This document shows positions 1-11,653 of a stretch of DNA of 64,000 bases, in pieces. Source of the DNA: Guyanagaster necrorhizus (lineage: Eukaryota; Basidiomycota; Agaricomycetes; Agaricales; Physalacriaceae); the NCBI RefSeq assembly GCF_019112545.1, contig NW_025064888.1, forward strand, positions 1,243,620 through 1,307,619. Reading direction: 5' to 3'. Below the pieces are notes generated by a model. That model saw nothing but the letters and a program-made list of their open reading frames with translations. It searched no databases and was not told the DNA's origin. The number at the start of each line of letters is the position of its first letter. The first letter of the stretch is position 1. The translations under genes were made by a program, and so were the position numbers.

Positions 1-607
1 GGATGGTAAAGACTATGCGCAAAGATTTCGACGGACCTGGGAATTGCCGTAAATCAAAAATGCAATTGGGCGGCTTCATCCCGACACTCGCGATTCGCCG
101 TGTAGTGAAAATACCTGGACATACGGTATGCCCAAGCAATGTTGTCACACCTTTGCTGAACGGACCCCACAGTTGGAACGCCTTCAGCTGTGCATAAATA
201 TTCCGTCGAGTGCGGATCCCTTCGTTGACACCGTAGCTAATGCGAGGATAGATCATGCATTCGTCGATATGATCTGCTGCCGACCACGGTTGTCTACGAA
301 GGTTTCAGCGGGCGCAAGAGGTATGTCGCTGACTCGTAGACCTTTTGTGATTGGGGACAGCAAGCTCGGCCATCTGAGGAAGATGCGGAGAGATGGGTAC
401 GATATCCGTATCGAAGTATACGAATGGAATACCATTTTGGATGTGCTGCAGTGTCAAGCAGTTCGTAGATCATATTGTGTTATCCATACGAATGAAACCA
501 TTGCGGCCTTCGATAGAGTGACTATGGCTCTGAAGAACGTCATAGACAGCCCGGTCACATTTGCGAATAGAGACTGGCATTTGATCAAAAATTCCTGTGG
601 GCTCTAA
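1..607 (+). CDS. Hypothetical host protein, C-terminal part (5' end outside window)
   Basis: I do not recognise this protein. Reading frame 2 is open from the window edge to about base 48, where a 57-bp intron (49-105) starts with GTAAAT and ends in TGTAG. Splicing joins the frame to the long open stretch that ends at the TAA at 605-607. The join gives a smooth sequence (RRTWELPENTWTYGMPK), which is why I prefer it to an ATG start at 128. The visible part is about 180 residues, mixed in composition, with no signal peptide, membrane helix or recognisable catalytic motif. CpG content and codon use are ordinary, unlike the sequence right of 2.6 kb, so it looks like a real host gene. It converges on the gene at 1043-2249. 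Confidence 0.6.
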
Positions 608-1042
608 AATTTACTGGGCTGGCACGCGAATCATGACAATCACCTTGACTTGAACGATGGTGGAGATTTCCAGAAGAGGGAGCAGGGGAAGGATTCTGTG
701 GTATTTCGATCTTGAAATACTAATGACGAACTTGGACTGAGAGATCGGCATTGGCGTCGAACAGCATTCTTCAGATAGAAACAGTCAAAGGAGATTGGAT
801 ATAAACCGATGGAGCTGAGGGAGGGTTTGACGCATTGAGACGTCCCGCAGCCGAGACGATATTTACAGATGGTGATGGTAGGCAGAAAAATGATAACGGA
901 AATAAAATACACATAAGAGACACGTCAGTGGTAGGAAGAACATCGTCAATCATACCTAGTTTGTCTCAGTGAGCCTAAAGACACGGATTATAGGAACACG
1001 ACGAGATCTCAGTAGCCACTTATAGCCACTTACCCTCACAAT
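608..1042. other. Intergenic space between two convergent genes
   Basis: This stretch separates the 3' ends of the two host genes and must hold both 3' UTRs. The short open frames in it are on the strand opposite either gene, have no coherent composition and are not supported. I see no repeat, RNA gene or transposon end. Confidence 0.5.
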
Positions 1043-2249
1043 TCAGTTCGCTCCATCATCATCACCAGCTGCAGACCTGCCAGCTTTCAGGGATTCAATG
1101 CAGCCCATCAATTTCATGTACTTTGTCGGAGACGATGAGACGCCTTTCCCGCGTGCACCCATAAATTCCTCCAGCTTGGCCTTTCTATCCATACCGGCCT
1201 GATATTCTGCCAGATACGCGTCCACGGTCTTGTCTTTTAGTCCGGAGAGCTCCTTCTGAGGAAGAACACCGAGCAGTGTCTGCGCTCGCCTGTTTGCTGT
1301 CAACCTCTCTGGATGAACAAAGTATCGGTAAGGCTGGGAAATGAATTCTACTCGAGGGTGAGTAGGAGAAGCTGTGGTGTCAGGATGGGAGAGATCGAGG
1401 CCGATGCGAGGGGATTTGTATATATGGAGTCTCGTATTTGTGTTTGGGGATGGACAAAGGAACATGCAAGTTTTTCTTTCACCCAAACATGTGTTGTTGA
1501 ACGCGTTAGTGTCGTTGCCCCAGTGATTCTCGACCAAATCTGGAATTCTTTCCGCCCCACTGAGCTGTAGGATATGATCCACGAGGAGAGATGGACCCGA
1601 AATGATTTTTCCAGAGTTCAAGTCGCGGAGGGTGCGTAAAAGAACGCCACCGTAAGAGTCAGGATGCGAACTTGAAGAAGAAAGAAAATAGCGTGATTCA
1701 GTGGGAGTGATGCCGCTTATTGTGAGGTCCAATCCCTTGCGCGTCCCGCCTCTATATCCAGAGGTGCTGATCAGGGTTTGTGTAGAATCATTAGACCGTC
1801 TAGGGATGCGGTGAAAATACCTGAGCATGGTTTTGCTCGGTCAGTTCTCGAGCAGGAAGCAATGATAGGAAAAGGTTTTCCTACCATTGACCTGCCGTCT
1901 TTTGTTCCTGGCTTCTGTGAGTGAATGGGTCCCGGTGGCAAGTCGAATTCCAGAAATAAAGCTCCATCTCCATGATTTGAAGTCTGGTTTCTACGGAGTC
2001 GGACCCCGATCCCAGACCCGTCTGTACCACAATGGTAAAATCATGTAGTAGTGTAGAGGAGATAGTATCGAAACGTTGTCGGATAGATGCTGACTCGTGA
2101 AGATCAGAGAAATCAAGAAGCCGCTGTAAGGCAGAGGCAGAGGCACGCAAGCTAGACTCTTCATCCAAAACGTTGTTCTTGGTCCTTTTCAGTGGATTTG
2201 TAGGATCTGGTAATTCTGGGGATTTCTTCCTCTTACTTCGGCTCGCCAT
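1043..2249 (-). CDS. Conserved-looking nuclear protein with one short intron; possibly DNA glycosylase-like
   Basis: The gene runs on the minus strand from ATG at 2249 to the stop at 1043. Exon 1 is 2249-1885 and exon 2 is 1820-1043; the 64-bp intron has GT at 1884-1883 and CAG at its end. The splice restores a tryptophan codon and gives about 380 residues. The N-terminus is basic (MASRSKRKKSPELP) and could be a nuclear signal. Later blocks are MEMELYFW, YRGGTRKGLDLTI, YGGVLLRTLRD, SGPSLLVDHIL, SPRIGLDLSHP and PYRYFVHPERLTANRR. The order 'acidic strand, GGVLLR, GPS..L, PRIGL, pYRyFv' weakly resembles the alkyladenine (AAG/MPG) DNA glycosylase family. That is pattern memory, not a search result, so the function is a guess; the gene model itself is well supported. 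Confidence 0.7.
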
Positions 2250-2580
2250 TTTGACTTCGCTCCAACAGGGAAGGAAATACGAACTGCTACCAAAGGAATA
2301 TTTGGCCGGGCCGGAAAGGGGGAGTTCAAACTGAATGTTGTGGGCAGACGGATGGACGTTGTGAGCTGACGGAGCTTGCGGAGACAGCGCACATAAGGTG
2401 CTGACTAAGCCTTTGAACCTGCAGTAAATCAGTAAATCAATACGAATGAAGTTGTTGACTTGTTTTATTTTGCTTTCTATTATTTGACGTGCTGCAACAT
2501 CATGCCGGACCGGTGCTACTGCAAGTCCACAAACTGAGTTTGGTCCACCTCCCTCCTCAGTAGGAACATCCTTGGGAGGC
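2250..2580. promoter_or_regulatory. 5' flank of the 1043-2249 gene, last CpG-normal host DNA
   Basis: This is the sequence upstream of the minus-strand ATG at 2249. An open frame continues upstream of that ATG but its composition is not protein-like, so I treat it as 5' UTR and promoter. CpG dinucleotides still occur here (around 2487 and 2503-2512) and then stop abruptly, which marks the border between host DNA and the CpG-depleted transposon block. Confidence 0.4.
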
Positions 2581-3480
2581 CCCAAAGAAATGAACCTTGA
2601 GTGGTTGCATGCTAAGATGCACAAAGACATGTTGGACAGGAAGACAAAGAGAGCAAAAAGGAGAAGTGGCTTTGAAAGGTGGCAACCCCAGAGATGTCTC
2701 AGATGATGAAAAGGATGAATTTGATGTTATGGTCCAAACAATCCAAAAGGCTATCAAAGCCAAGATTTCATCCATGCTAACCTGAAGCATGAGCAACACA
2801 TCTTCCCCCCCTATTGAAGACATGAACTCCTTCACAGTAGCAAATATCAATGGATGCAACCCTAACCAAAATCTTTTCAGATGAAGCCACAGAGAAGAAT
2901 CAAGGAGCATACAACCCTCATGATGCACCCTTTCATGAGGATTACAAGGCTTTGCTTCTCCATTGAATGCCAATCCCCCCCACTATGTTCCACTCATTAT
3001 ATTTGTGTGCATTGCAGTATAATGATAATGCCCTTTCTCAAGTCAAGGTAATGTGCATGATAGGTCCAGCAAAAGTTTCAGTGTCCTCAATGTTTCTAAA
3101 GCCCCTTCAGAGGATGATCTATCTTGAGCAGATTTCTTATTACAATAATCTTCTCAAGTTCATGACTTCCATGGGCTTTGGTGAACAGACCCTTCAAGGC
3201 CTTAATGGACACCTACATATCATGCTATCTGACCTGCATTTCTCATGGTGGTTTGAAGCACACAAGACATTTGATAAAGATTTTTGAGCAAAACTATTCA
3301 AGGATCCCTTCATTCTAGATCCCTCATCCAATGCCTGGTCCAATGGAGTACAAACTGCCAAAGACAACTACTTGCTCATGCAGCATAAACTTCAGATGGG
3401 TAGTGAGAGTAAATAAGTGAAGCCTCTAAAAGGGTATTCAAACAGATGGTTCACTCCTTATGATATCAATCAACATGATA
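2581..3480 (+). pseudogene. Relic of an unrecognised protein-coding gene, CpG-free
   Basis: One coherent reading frame runs from about 2870 to 3475, broken only by single stops (for example TGA at 2964 and 3285). Readable blocks are NPHDAPFHEDYKALLLH, SLYLCALQYNDNALSQVK, EQISYYNNLLKFMTSMGF, DLHFSWWFEAHKTFDKDF and GYSNRWFTPYDINQHDT. A second open piece in another frame lies at 2597-2785. I cannot assign it to a family. The lack of CpG and the scattered stops say that it has been through the same mutation process as the neighbouring transposons, so it may be the coding part of an old mobile element, or a host duplicate caught in the process. Confidence 0.45.
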
Positions 3481-3769
3481 CCATAGATCAGAGTAGTTTG
3501 CTCTGACCCCTGTGTCTTTGATGTGATAGAATCAGGCACCATGCAGACTTGTGCAATGCCTCCATTCCTAGCAAATATGGATATTTCTTTCTTATCAAAT
3601 GGAAAGATGACTTATTTGTGCAGATTGCTGACCAAAAATATGTCTCTATACAATTTAATCTTTCCAGTTGCTGAGCTGAACTCACTATGTGTTATGATTT
3701 TCCACTTTCATTCTTTCCTGTCTGTCTCTATCTTTGATTAGTCAGAGCATCTATTTAACCTTGGGCACT
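3481..3769. other. CpG-free sequence between relic gene and LTR
   Basis: The frame of the relic upstream dissolves into stops here. I see no conserved protein motif. The likely LTR that follows begins near 3770. Confidence 0.3.
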
Positions 3770-4057
3770 TGTGATGAGCATGGAACATGCTTACACAACC
3801 ATAATAGATGACCCATGCCATTATTCTCAAGTAATGATGGATGTCTCAACAACAGATGATACCATATTGTACCAGTACCAATGACCAGAGACAATGAGCA
3901 CTGTAGCATGAAAATGCACAATTGGTAGGATATAATTATCTCAAGACTTAGTAGTATATAAGTAGCCTAGCTCTCACTGTATATACTCAGCTTCAAGCTA
4001 AAGTTTATTCTATACCACTTCACCTCAAGCTGACTTGTCTCTGGCCTTGAAGCACAC
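3770..4057 (+). repeat. Left part of an old gypsy LTR, split by Gy1
   Basis: This is a plus-oriented LTR of the same superfamily as the other LTRs here: it has the TATA-like GTATATAAGTAG and then CAGCTTCAAGCTAAAGTTTA, the predicted transcription start shared by all gypsy LTRs in this window. Its last five bases (4053-4057, CACAC) are the left target-site copy of Gy1, and the LTR resumes at 12128. The left end is uncertain because I found no matching target duplication. The body matches, in reverse, the LTR fragment at 28481-28770. Confidence 0.6.
4053..4057. other. Target site duplication CACAC, left copy (Gy1)
   Basis: The five bases directly before the TGT end of Gy1 are CACAC and are repeated exactly at 12123-12127, straight after the other Gy1 end. 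A 5-bp duplication is usual for Ty3/gypsy integrase. Confidence 0.9.
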
Positions 4058-4526
4058 TGTTAGACCCAAGCTGCATATGATTATAAACACATGATAAACT
4101 GACATCACTTCATGTTTGAGTATTCTGTCAGAGTTCACTTGATGCAAATATTGATTGATATGCTACAAGGCCTTAGGATTGGCTCAAGAGTAGAATGGTG
4201 TGAAAGTAAACTTTAGCTCAAAGCTGGGATTATACCAGCAAGAGCCATTCTCCTTATATACTACAGTGTGTGCTACATAAATATCTAGCTACCTATTGTG
4301 TCTGTCCAAGTTATTGTACTTGTTGTCCTTGAATGTTGTTACTACCTGCAAAAGAGTGATTGTGCATCATCAAGAGTTGTTGTCATGTCAAAAGACAATG
4401 ATCAATCCAGCTTTGTGCTGACTAAGCCAGTCCCATGGTTTTAAGCACTGTGGTTGGCACCCTGACTAAGTATAAATAGAGGCTAAGTTCTAAAAGAAAT
4501 AGAAAGAAATGAGAAAAATCATAATG
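4058..4526 (-). repeat. Gy1 3' LTR
   Basis: It begins TGTTAGACCCAAGCTGC (plus strand) after CACAC and ends just before the inverted polypurine tract (TTACTCCCTCCTTAAGACC). It is 469 bp, the same as the 5' LTR. Its inner end reads ATAATG where the other LTRs read GTAACA or ATAACA, so the terminal dinucleotide has been altered. Confidence 0.88.
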
Positions 4527-7500
4527 TTACTCCCTCCTTAAGACCATCATTCTGATGGCTTAATTTAGAGATAGTTCATATTCATGTATAGTGTTGTCAG
4601 CACTCATTTATTTTTCATTTACCCACTGGTTAGATTTAGGACCATAGCTCTTCCAGCTAATCAGATAGTCCACTATAGTTGTTGTTCCATCACCCTTCAC
4701 TCTGACTTTGTGGAGTTTGTGATTTAGAATTTAGTTGATCTCATAGTGCTCCTTATTGTCAATGAGGTCAGGTGGAGGTGGTGGCAGTTGTTTTTGGTTA
4801 GGAAACAATGGTGTGATAGACAGTGTAAGGAGAGACTCATTGAAGATGTTGTGAATCTTTCAGTTAATAGGCAGACATAGTTTGTATGCTGAGACACTGA
4901 CTTTGGCCAATATTGGAAATGGGCTGGTCTGCTTGTCATCCAGTTTTCATTTTGGATGGGGAAGATGGAGGTTTGTAGTATCCAACCACATCTTGTCATT
5001 CATGTTATATATTCATGGGGGGATGCAATGCTTGTTGTACTGTTTTTTCATGTTGGCCACTGCCTTTTTGAGAGTGGACTGTGTTTCACTGTGGATTTTG
5101 GTCATGGAAGTGGTGAAATCAGAGGAAGCAGGTGTTGATGTATGGGAGCATTTGGTGTGGGAGACATTTGGATGGCAGCTGTGATTGATGAAGAAAGAGG
5201 TCTTTCCTGTGGTGGAGTGAATTCTGTTGTTGTGTTGGAAAGTGGCAAGTGCTAACTATTCAATCCAGTCATCCTAGCAGTAGTTAATAAACAGCCACAG
5301 GTATATCTTGATATTTTGATTAACTCTCTCCATTTGTCCATCCATTTGTGAGTGGTAAGTGGTTGAGGCATTTTATCAGATATTAAGCAGGCAGTAAAGG
5401 TCATCCAAGAATTTGGATATGAATTGTGGTCCTCAATCAGGGATTACAACTTGGAGCATGCTGTGTTTGGCATACACCTCATTGCAAAGGATTTTGGCCT
5501 ATTCCTCAGAAGTTAGCTCTGTTGAGCAGGTGATTGAGATGATCACTTTTGAGAAGTAATATATGATGATGATGATGGCATCATATCTATTACATTCAGA
5601 GAGTCTGGTGACTATGTCCACTGAGATGTGGGTCCACAGTGATTGTGGCACCTCATGTGGGTGAAGAGGAGCAGCCCATGGTTGCATGGAGGTCTTCTCT
5701 CATTGACATATTTTACATCCCTTTATATACTTTTTGATGTCTTAGCCCATTTTAGGCCACTAATACTCCTGCAACATGAGCTCTTTGGTTTTAGCAATCC
5801 CCAGGTGTCCTGCCATTGTGTAGTTATAACAGATGGTGATGATCTCACTATAAAGCTGTTGATCTCTCAAAATATAGATCTGCCTGTCATAGCAGATCAT
5901 ACCACCTTCCTTTGTCATTCCTTGTTCATGATTTAGAGATGGGGCCATACATTAGTCCCACTTCTTGTTGTCCCTGGTAACACTCTTGATCCACTCATGG
6001 ATCTCTTCCTCTGTTGGCATTATCATTGCTCAAAAATGTTCAGGTTTTAATAATGTCACTTTCTGATTATTGCTCTCTCCCTAATCATAGTCCACCTATC
6101 AGCTGAGGAGATCAGCCTTCTTGTTTACTGTTCCAGCCTTGTGATGCAGGGTGTACAGATACTGGCTTAGTTCTGTCATCCATCATGCCTGCTGTCAATT
6201 GAGTTTTTGAGGCTGTCAGAAATACTGCAAGTTTTGGTGGTCCATCCAGATTTTGAAGGTCTGAGTTGTGCTGATCAGATAATGTCACCACTCCTCCAGA
6301 GTGAGCATTATTGCCAGTAGCTTCTTGTCATATATCTTATAATTCCTTTCAGTGGTTGTCAGGGCTTTTGAAAGGAATGTCACTAGCTGCCACTTTCCAT
6401 CCTGTTCTTAGAATAGTACAGCCCTGGTGGCCCCTTCATTTGAATTGGCTTCAACTCAGAACTTGTCTTTCTGGGTCAGAATAGCAAGGACAATGCTCTT
6501 GGTGAGTTGCTGTTTCAGGTTATTGAAAGCTGTTTGTTGTGAAGCCCCCCAGGTCCATGGGATATTCTCTGTTAGCTGCATCATTAATCAGACTATCTTG
6601 CTGTAGTCTCAGATGAATCAGTGATAGAAGTTAGTGAACTTCAAAAAGGATTAGAGCTCCTTCTTCTTTGTTGGTTTTGGCCATTCTACCACTCCTATGA
6701 CTTTGACTGGATCCATGCAGATGCTTCTCTTGCTGATGATCACTCCTAGATACTCCATTTTCAGCACTTTGAACTCACACTTCTCCACCTTGAAGAAAAG
6801 TTTGTGCTTTCTCATTAGGTCAAGAACTTGTTGTATAAGTTGTTAGTGTTATTGGTGATCTTTGGACATAATTAGGATGTCATCAAGATAGATTGTGATC
6901 TTTCTCATAGCAATGAGATCTTTGAATATATCATTTATCATCTATTAGAATGTTGTCAGAGAGTTGGTGAGTCCAAAGAACATTATAGTGGGTTCAAAGA
7001 GTCTATGGTTGGTTCAAAATGCCATCTTCCATTCATTGCCCTCCTTGATTTGTACATTGTTATATTTCCACCATATATCCAGCTTGGTGTAATACCTGGC
7101 CCTCTGAAGTTTGTCCATGAGTTCAGAAATTAATGGAAGCAGATAATGATTTTTGATTGTCATCTTATTAAGCTTCTGATAATCCTGCACTGGTCAGAGC
7201 TTGCCATCCTTCTTTTTAACAAAAAAGAACAGTGATGCCATGAGAGATTTTGATAGTCACATCCTTCTGCTAAAGAGATTCTCATCAAAAAACTTGTCAA
7301 GTTCCTGTTGTTTCTGATTGCCAAGAGGGTAGATCTTGCAGTCTAGATTCATGTTAGCATTGAGGATCAGCTCGATGATGTGATTCCATGATTTTGGCTT
7401 TAGCAATTCATTGAAGCTTTCTTTGTTAAACAGATCCTGATAATTCCAGGCCCACTCAGACACCATCTTCTCAAAGGTCCTCTCCCTCTTTCTTTTATTA

Positions 7501-7680
7501 GCCTTGGCTGCTAAGTGGTTAGTGTGATGTATAGCCTAGATGTGAATTGCTTGTTCTAAGTCAACAGCAAGAATAGTCTCTCTATCCTCCATCTCTTTAT
7601 CCCATCAATCTTTCAGGTCTTTATCTAGTAGTTCAAAAGAGATCTTTCAGCATTTACACTGAGTGAAGGTAACCTGGCCA
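4527..7680 (-). pseudogene. Gy1 pol, C-terminal part: RT, RNase H, integrase, chromodomain
   Basis: Read on the minus strand, the RT palm lies near 6870-7250 with an intact YLDD core (about 6880). RNase H follows at about 6080-6560, then an integrase zinc motif and D,D-E core at about 5180-5960, and the chromodomain (VDYLISWKSYGPKSNQW) at about 4560-4720. An internal block is FNELLKPKSWNHIIELI at 7380-7430. The frame is broken by many stops of all three kinds, so this is an old copy. Order and motifs match the CpG-rich copy Gy3 throughout. Confidence 0.85.
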
Positions 7681-7689
7681 GTTTTTCAG

Positions 7690-8480
7690 TTGATCAATGG
7701 ATTGTATCAGATTAGCCAGTCATGTTCTAGGAATGCTTCCTTTGTTCCTAGATCAGTAACTGCTAGATCAATCCATTCTGAATAGTCTCCAATGGTCAGA
7801 TGGAGCTCAACAAATTTGGTTATCAAGCTGGCTTGATTCTTTATTCCATCAGCATTATAGACTGGTATAGAGGCAGCTGTGGCTCTGGTAGGAAGGTTGT
7901 GCTTGGTGATGAAAGCACAGTTAATCAAACTGCCAGTGCAGCTGCTATCAATCAAAGCAGTGATTGTATAGGTGAATTGGTTTGTTAAGGTTTCAATTTG
8001 AGCCTTAGTGGTTAAGTCATGTTCTAGAGTCTTGGTCCACTAAATATACTTTCAGGGTCCTTGAAGTTCATTAAGCCACTCCAAGGCTTGGTATCATTCA
8101 GCTTTTTTCATGCCCTCTATTATGCCATCCACTACTTCCTTGGCCCTGGTTTTGTGTACTTAGTTCTTGAGTACTGCCTTGGCTTCCTCTTCTGTTCATG
8201 CATCTTTGATGGCCCTCCAGGTCCATTTGGTATTGAATGGTTTGAGCCATTTAGTGGGGGTCTCTCTCCCTGTTTGGTCTATGGGTATTTGAGTTCTAGT
8301 TTTTTGCAATCCTTTAGCAGAGTGGATGGTAGTTGATATAGGTATATTCAAATGCATGCATAATTTAAGCATATTTGTATCTACAGAGGAGCTATCAGTC
8401 TATCCTGTGGCTACTATTGATACTCTGTCAAGTTCTTCAGCTGATTCAGTGAGATCATTCACTGGTCATCCCCCTCTTCT
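7690..8480 (-). pseudogene. Gy1 protease and pol N-terminal region
   Basis: The aspartic protease motif reads MIDSSCTGSLIN on the minus strand near 7950: the catalytic triad D-S/T-G has become D-S-S. The rest (HNLPTRATAASIPVYNADG) matches the other copies. Upstream of it (8050-8400) is the pol N-terminal linker, equivalent to Gy3 15861-16270. Catalytically dead as read. Confidence 0.82.
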
Positions 8481-10240
8481 ACCTCTTTCATTTTGGTTTC
8501 CACACCAAGTTCTTCTGCTTCCTTCTGCAGTTTGGTGATTTGCATCCTAATATCTTCACATGTCTGCTTCTCCTTTGGGCAATCTCTTGATATATACTCC
8601 TTTTGGCCACAATTGAAGCATTTGCTCTCCTTCTTTAGTCAATCTATGTTCATGGGCTTTCCTGCTCCAGTATACATAGTTCTCATTCTGGTCTTCTATA
8701 TGCTATAGGAGGGTGTGCTAGCAGTTGATGATCCTGCTTTAGCAGTACTAGGTTGACTGCTGGTCTTCTGATTCAAAGTTGTTGGCTGCTTTCAGTATTT
8801 CTGCAGGTTTGTCTGCTCTGCCTTCTGCTGCTGCTGTTCCTTATACATCTTGATGATTCTCTCTTTCCATTTGTCATATCCTTTTAGAATGAATTTGCTA
8901 ATGTCAGAGATCATTTTGATGTATGATATGGATGTCCCCTGTTTGAGAGTCTCAACCATTTGTCCATTGTCAGCTATGTCATCCTGGAATCTAGCAAACT
9001 TGGTGAGCCATTCTAGTTCATCAAAGTATTCTGTGGCCACCTTGTTGCCTATCTGGAATTTCTTAATCTTAGATTTGTGGACTTCTTGTACAGCCAGATT
9101 GATAAACTTGTCATTAAGCATTTGCTAAAGACAGGCCAAGAGAGGAAATGATGGTGCTGTTGGATGATGGAGTAGAAGTTTGGAGATATCAGTATCCACT
9201 ATGTTTTTGATTTGTCTTTGAGGTATAAGGCCACAAATGCAACTTTATTCATATTATTTTCCAAGTATGCAATATAGACTTCAAAATATTGCTTACAGTC
9301 TATAAGAAAATGGTTGATATCATCAGAGACACTCTTGAAAGAGCAGGGCTTGCATTGGAATACTGTGGAATTCTTGGAGAGGGTGCCCATTGGGTTGGGC
9401 CATTCATTAAAAGGCAGATGCTGCCACTCAGTTAGCAGACTGGAGAATGAATAGAGTGAGTTATTGTTGGCCACTGGGCTCTCTTGTGGGAGAGCTTTCT
9501 TTTGGATGATTATCCTATTCCTGATGGTAAAGCCTAACTTTACTGCTTCTGAATCATCCCTGACAGGTTCCTTGCTGGTTCCACTCCCTTCAGCTTCATC
9601 AGGTAGAGGCTGCCCACTAAAGAGTCAGCTAACCTTGCTGATTCAGAGGTTTCTAAAGCTGGTGGGTTGAGTGGTCAGCTGTGGTCAGAATCATATCAGC
9701 TGAGTTGCTAAGGATTGAGTTGATAGGGTGGAGTATGAAAATTGGCTGGTGGTGGTTCAGAGTGATGGAGCCATATACATGGCTCATTTTGGGATTACTG
9801 ATGGTGTCTACAACATTGGCTTGATGTTGTACTTGGACTTATACTTGGGTAGTTGACCAAGTTGGTCCTCTGGATGCCTTCTATTATAAGCAGAGATTGC
9901 ATATTTAGTAGCAGAATACTATAGAATATTCTGCTTTTTAAGATTGTCCACTGAAATATACTTGTGTCTGAGAGGTGAGACTAGCCAGACCACATCTCTC
10001 CATAGAAATGCCATGCTATCTCAATATAGCTGATGGTATTCTTCCTCTCTGGCCCACTGAATCTCTTCCAACAAGGCTTCTTTATCTGTATCTTTATTTG
10101 CATACTTCTCAAGTCATTTTCAATCAAGAGGAATGTTATCTCCTGTGTCATCCTCATCACTCTCCTCATTCACCTCATCTCTGCTGTCCTCCACATGAGA
10201 GCCATTGAGCAGATTATAGATTGGCAGCATCAGAAGTCTG
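8480..10240 (-). pseudogene. Gy1 gag: acidic N-terminus, capsid, CCHC knuckle
   Basis: The capsid-like domain is at 8792-9474 (blocks DINHFLIDCKQYFEVYI and YFDELEWLTKFARFQDD). The zinc knuckle near 8600 has lost its histidine (CFNCGQKEYISRDC: Y where H is needed). The N-terminal acidic stretch (SRDEVNEESDEDD) is at about 10135-10180. The frame continues upstream of capsid without an ATG at the capsid itself, as in Gy3. Confidence 0.8.
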
Positions 10241-11600
10241 ATTGTCACTAGAGAGCTGGTCATTGTCTCTGATGCTGAGTCTGGTGATGGTGGCTGAAGA
10301 AAAAGGCTGGAAGATGGTAGCTCCAAGATTGGAGTCATATCTGTGCTCTCCATACACTTGCACCACCTCCAGGTCTTAGCTATAGATGCAGAAGTTTGCA
10401 AAAAATTAAGAATTGAGGAAGAGTTGTACAACTCTTTCTCCCAGGAAGTGACAGAGACCTCAATCAGAGATGTGAGCATTGAGGAGAACTTGAAGTCCAT
10501 AGGCATCAAGTATAGAGTTAGCATATAAGGGGATGGTGTCAGTGCTAGCAATACTGATAGTTCAGAGAGAGGAATTGTTTTCTCTCCTTGTGGCTTTGCT
10601 GGAGGTGACAGAGCTATATAGTCCTGCCTAGGGATCAGTTTTGGTTGTGGCAGGAGTACTGGGCTCTTGGAAAGGGGAGCAGAACTGTTCTGTTTGTAAA
10701 TCAGAGATATGAGAGCTTGAGGTGCCCCACTCAGCAGCCTCAAGCTCTCACTGTTGTCAATGATACTGCATGTTGTATAGCTCATTATAATAGATTGCCT
10801 GTCATCAGGCCTGCTCAGCTTCTGCCCAGTCAAGGTCTCTGAGGACCTCCTCACTGGCTGCCTGAATCTCCTCAGCAGTGAAGTCTCTGGCATTGTGCTT
10901 GAGCTGATCTGCAACTGTTGATCCCCACCACTCTCCTGGGCCTTCTGACTCTGGGTAGAAGTTGGTGTATTTGGTCAGTGGAAGACTGGACTCTGAGGTC
11001 ATATAGAGAGGGCTGTGTCTGGAGTGCACAGGCAAAACAGGTTGGGATCTTGGAGCCATCTTAATGGCATCAAGAGAGTCCCTAGCATAGTTTCTAATGC
11101 CATGTGCTGAGGGGGAGGGATTGTCAGAGGTCTGATCATCAAAAAAGTCATTAGAGAGATCCTGGTTCTCACAATTTGGAATTGGAGAGAACCCTAGTGG
11201 GACCCATGGGTTTCTGAATCCTGTGAGCCTGTTGTTCTGTTGTCTTTCTGTTCTGTCTGCAGATCATGGAGGATATCTGTGTTCCTCTTCTTGCAGAGTG
11301 CTCCTCAAATCTGTTTTCCTAGGCTTAGCTTGGGGTATAGTTCCAGTTATGGGCTGGTAGGAAGCTTGAGGAGAGATTGGAATGTTGTGGAGAGGAAGGT
11401 CAGAGGTGACATTTCATAGGATTCATTGAATGTTCTAAAACTCTTGATAGTGTCTAACCACTCAGGCAGTGATTGATTGGCATCCTCAGCACAGCTAAAT
11501 AATCACCAATAATCCTAACAATGTTCTGATGATGGATGTGAGGAGTTCAAAGAACTTGTGATTGAACTTTGGAGATTCAGAGTTGATGGATGACATTCAG
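10120..11600 (-). pseudogene. Gy1 upstream ORF with N-terminal membrane segment
   Basis: Read on the minus strand, the start near 11590 is followed by FFELLTSIIRTLLGLLVII (about 11500-11556), the same hydrophobic segment as in Gy3, Gy4, Gy5 and Gy7. Further on come HGIRNYARDSLDAIKMAP, DFTAEEIQAASEEVLRDLD (10805-11059) and SILDAYGLQVLLNAHISD (about 10480). The last block is in a different frame from gag, which it overlaps. Stops interrupt it. Confidence 0.65.
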
Positions 11601-11653
11601 TTTTCTTCAAACTATAGTGCATGAGAAAAGAGAAGTAGAAGCTTCAGGATAAT

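Noticed and set aside
1313..1570. Plus-strand open frame inside the second host gene
   Set aside because: Antisense to exon 2 of the two-exon gene, which has better composition and splice sites.
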